DNA from: Erysipelotrichaceae bacterium
GTDB lineage: Bacteria > Bacillota_I > Bacilli_A > Erysipelotrichales > Coprobacillaceae
Length of the DNA stretch: 6,944 nt
Direction: 5' to 3'
NCBI GenBank assembly: GCA_021202205.1
Contig: JAJQDJ010000165.1
Location: 1-6,944 of the forward strand
The notes under the pieces were generated by a model. That model made no database searches. It saw only the letters and a program-made list of their open reading frames with translations, and was not told the DNA's origin. Of the stretch, positions 4,893-6,944 are shown piece by piece; the stretch's first letter is position 1; each line of letters starts with the position of its first letter. The translations under genes and the position numbers were made by a program.

Positions 4893-6365
4893 TTAGATAT
4901 TGGTGCCATTTGACTCAATAACTTGTTTGTAGTAATAAAAACTGTCTTTTCTTATTCTATTATATGTTCCGTTTCCATAATCATCTACATCAACATAAAC
5001 AAATCCATATCTCTTTGACATTTCTCTTGTTGACTCAGAAATCAAGTCAATACAACCCCACCATGTGTATCCCATTAAATCTACACCATCAAGATTGATA
5101 GCACCACTCATTGCACAAACATGCTCTTTTAAATATTCACAGCGATAAGGTTCATGAATTTTTCCATCTTCTGCAAGAACATCTCTTGCACCTAAACCAT
5201 TTTCTACTATAAACAATGGTTTTCTGAATCTATCATACAATTCAACTAAAGAATAACGTAGACCTGCTGCATCTGTTTGCCATCCCCATTCACTACTTGG
5301 CAAATATGGGTTTTTAACACCATTAAATGTGTTTCCAGGAGATAATTCTAAATCATCTGTTTTTGCAGCCCAACATGATGTCATATAATAAAAGAAACTT
5401 ACAAAATCAACTGTTCCGTCTTTTAAAATGTGTTCATCACTATCTTCAAACGCAACTGTATAACCCTTATTCGCAATTTCTTTTTTAAGATAGAGAGGAT
5501 ATTCACCAAACACTTGAATATCAACATAACGATAAATACTTCTCATTCTCTGCTGAGTTGCCAAATTATCTTCTGGTTTGCATGTATAAGGATAAAAACA
5601 TAGTTTTGTCATCATACATCCTAATTTAAAATTTGGATACTTATCATGTGCCATTTTTACAACAAGTGCACTTGCTACCATTTGATGATGCATAGCTTGA
5701 TACATAGCCTGTTCAAAAGGCACATCATCAAATTGATCTTCGATTAATCCACCACTAGTTACTGGATGACGAAGCATGGCGTCAACTTCATTAAATGTCA
5801 ACCAATATGTTACATAATCACTAAAACGCTCAAAACATACTTTTGCATATTTTACAAATAAATCAATACATTCTCTTCCATACCACCCTCTATATCTATT
5901 GATTAAATCAAGTGGGACATCATAATGGGATAATGTAACTAAGGGCTCAATTCCATATTTTTTACATTCCTTAAATACATTCAAATAGAATTCTATGCCT
6001 TTTTCATTTGGTTTTTCATCTTCAGGATCTGTAAAAATTCTTGCCCAGCTTATAGATAATCTATAAACTTTATAGCCCATTTCAGCCATTAATGCTATAT
6101 CTTCTTTATAATGATGGTAATAATCAGTACCTCTTCTTTTTGGATAATTAATATCATTATTGGTTTGTGCTTTCTTTAAATCTTCCGTAGAAAAAGCAAA
6201 TTGTTTTCCCATATCAGATATATTTCCAGCACGGAACTCTAAACAATCCTGAATTGTCATACCTTTTCCATCTTCATCCCAAGCACCTTCACACTGGTTC
6301 GCAGCTGTAGCACCGCCCCATAGAAAATTCTCAGGAAATTGTAATTGTCCTTCGTTTGTATACAT
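4893..6365 (-). CDS. GH1 6-phospho-beta-glucosidase
   Basis: This cytoplasmic enzyme hydrolyses 6-phospho-beta-glucosides (such as cellobiose-6-phosphate or phosphorylated aryl-glucosides) delivered by the PTS, releasing glucose-6-phosphate. The 490-residue length is normal for glycoside hydrolase family 1. Visible are the N-terminal FPENFLWGGATAANQCEGAW signature, YRLSISWARIF, the acid/base Glu193 in TFNEV, and the nucleophile Glu388 in FIVENGLG. Near the end is the phosphate-binding region (SESTREMSKRYGFVYVD, with Ser443, Lys451 and Tyr453), which marks 6-phospho- rather than plain beta-glucosidases. The ATG at 6363-6365 is chosen because AAGGAGG lies 7 bases upstream; an in-frame ATG six codons earlier overlaps that site. 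It begins 24 bases after the EIIA stop, so the two are co-transcribed. The gene is intact and resembles BglA/BglH-type enzymes, but exact substrate preference cannot be read from sequence alone. Confidence 0.93.
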   Translation of the reverse strand: MYTNEGQLQFPENFLWGGATAANQCEGAWDEDGKGMTIQDCLEFRAGNISDMGKQFAFSTEDLKKAQTNNDINYPKRRGTDYYHHYKEDIALMAEMGYKVYRLSISWARIFTDPEDEKPNEKGIEFYLNVFKECKKYGIEPLVTLSHYDVPLDLINRYRGWYGRECIDLFVKYAKVCFERFSDYVTYWLTFNEVDAMLRHPVTSGGLIEDQFDDVPFEQAMYQAMHHQMVASALVVKMAHDKYPNFKLGCMMTKLCFYPYTCKPEDNLATQQRMRSIYRYVDIQVFGEYPLYLKKEIANKGYTVAFEDSDEHILKDGTVDFVSFFYYMTSCWAAKTDDLELSPGNTFNGVKNPYLPSSEWGWQTDAAGLRYSLVELYDRFRKPLFIVENGLGARDVLAEDGKIHEPYRCEYLKEHVCAMSGAINLDGVDLMGYTWWGCIDLISESTREMSKRYGFVYVDVDDYGNGTYNRIRKDSFYYYKQVIESNGTNI

Positions 6366-6372
6366 TACATAT

Positions 6373-6379
6373 CCTCCTT
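6373..6379 (-). promoter_or_regulatory. RBS deciding the GH1 start
   Basis: AAGGAGG on the minus strand, 7 bases before ATG 6363-6365. The longer reading-frame start at 6383 lies directly before and overlaps this region, so it is unlikely to be used. Confidence 0.8.
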
Positions 6380-6389
6380 GCATAAATTG

Positions 6390-6884
6390 TTACAAAATGA
6401 TTTCATATTTTTCTTTTGGACCAAATTCAGAAAAATTATATTCAACATTTTCAACTGGTTCAGTAATAATAAGCATAATTGTTGGATCATAACCTTCTTT
6501 TTTTATGAAATCAAAGTCAACATCCAATAATTTTTGACCTGCTTTTACTTTCGAACCTTGTTTAGCTAAAATCTTGAATCCTTTACCATTAAGATCAACA
6601 GTATTAATCCCTACATGAACCAATATTCCTGTTCCATCTTTCATTCTAATAGCGAAAGCATGTCCAGTAGGAAACATAACTTCTAAAGTCCCATCACAAG
6701 GTGAAAATATTTCATTTGAACTGGGAATAAACCCCACGGTTTTTCCCATAACTTCACCTGCAAATATTTTATCTGCTATTCTCTGTGGTTCAATCATTTC
6801 ACCATTACAAATTGAGATTAAATTTTTATCAGAAACATTAGGTAATGATTCCTGCTTGTTAAAAAAACTAAATATATTCTTCAT
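6390..6884 (-). CDS. Stand-alone PTS glucose-type EIIA
   Basis: EIIA accepts phosphate from HPr on a histidine and donates it to an EIIB of the glucose/glucoside superfamily; it is cytoplasmic. The 164-residue protein carries EVMGKTVGFIP (44-54), FSPCDGTLEVMFPTGHA (60-76) with His75, and ILVHVGINTVDLNGKGF (87-103) with the phosphorylated His90. Both histidines fall at the same numbers as in E. coli EIIA-Glc (Crr). In many Bacillota this domain is fused to the transporter; here it is separate, so the matching EIIBC should be encoded elsewhere, perhaps just beyond the right edge. The start follows GAGGAG with a spacer of about 8 bases. It precedes the GH1 gene in one operon, pointing to a beta-glucoside system. 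The orphan EIIB at 3388-3706 is of a different PTS family and should not be its partner. Confidence 0.92.
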   Translation of the reverse strand: MKNIFSFFNKQESLPNVSDKNLISICNGEMIEPQRIADKIFAGEVMGKTVGFIPSSNEIFSPCDGTLEVMFPTGHAFAIRMKDGTGILVHVGINTVDLNGKGFKILAKQGSKVKAGQKLLDVDFDFIKKEGYDPTIMLIITEPVENVEYNFSEFGPKEKYEIIL

Positions 6885-6906
6885 CTTTGATTCTCCTCGT
6901 ATAATA

Positions 6907-6941
6907 AGTATAGTAAGATATATATCAGGTATATACCTTAC
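6907..6941 (-). promoter_or_regulatory. Operator/promoter candidate of the EIIA-GH1 operon
   Basis: Plus-strand GTAAGATATATA (6913-6924) and TATATACCTTAC (6930-6941) form a 12-bp inverted repeat with one mismatch and a 5-base centre. Inside it is a perfect 12-base palindrome AGGTATATACCT (6927-6938). A TATACT -10-like hexamer (6907-6912, minus strand) abuts it. The -35 is weak. A GTATATAC core is typical of GntR/HutC-type sugar repressor sites, which would suit a beta-glucoside operon. The regulator gene is not in the window. Confidence 0.45.
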
Positions 6942-6944
6942 AGT

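Overview
The window is AT-rich (low GC) DNA. Strong AGGAGG-type ribosome binding sites, PTS components and a GH1 phospho-glycosidase point to a fermentative Bacillota (Firmicute). The protein repertoire is most like gut Erysipelotrichia or Clostridia-type bacteria. That placement is an inference from gene style, not a database match. Every gene I can support lies on the minus strand, so transcription runs from high to low coordinates.

In transcription order: (1) 6944-4893 is a beta-glucoside module, with a possible operator at 6913-6941, a stand-alone glucose-type PTS EIIA (6390-6884) and a GH1 6-phospho-beta-glucosidase (4893-6365), closed by a very strong hairpin terminator at 4796-4837. 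(2) 4417-4795 is a gene-poor stretch with imperfect inverted repeats at its edges and an extended -10 promoter. It leads into a zinc-ribbon membrane protein (3862-4416). (3) A lactose/cellobiose-type PTS EIIB (3388-3706) has its own good promoter and its own terminator, but is split by a +1 frameshift. (4) A small variant peptide deformylase (2894-3319) has lost a metal-ligand histidine and is followed by its own terminator. (5) 2781-76 is a tight four-gene operon in which each start overlaps the preceding stop: a 75-residue Cys-rich helical protein, a cyclophilin-like lipoprotein (frameshifted), a DUF3737-type beta-helix protein and a MalY/PatB-type C-S lyase (interrupted by one in-frame TAA). 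A terminator overlaps the end of the last gene.

The EIIA would phosphorylate a beta-glucoside EIIBC partner, presumably outside the window, and the GH1 enzyme would cleave the imported 6-phospho-glucoside. The four-gene operon looks like a functional unit of unknown role built around a sulfur-amino-acid lyase.

The most striking property is damage. Three of the eight genes carry one discrete lesion each within about 3.3 kb, and a fourth has an active-site substitution, while the flanking genes are intact. Either this region is decaying or the sequence has local errors. The EIIB frameshift also has a layout resembling a programmed +1 frameshift site. About 60 bases at the left edge (1-63) hold no gene I can identify.
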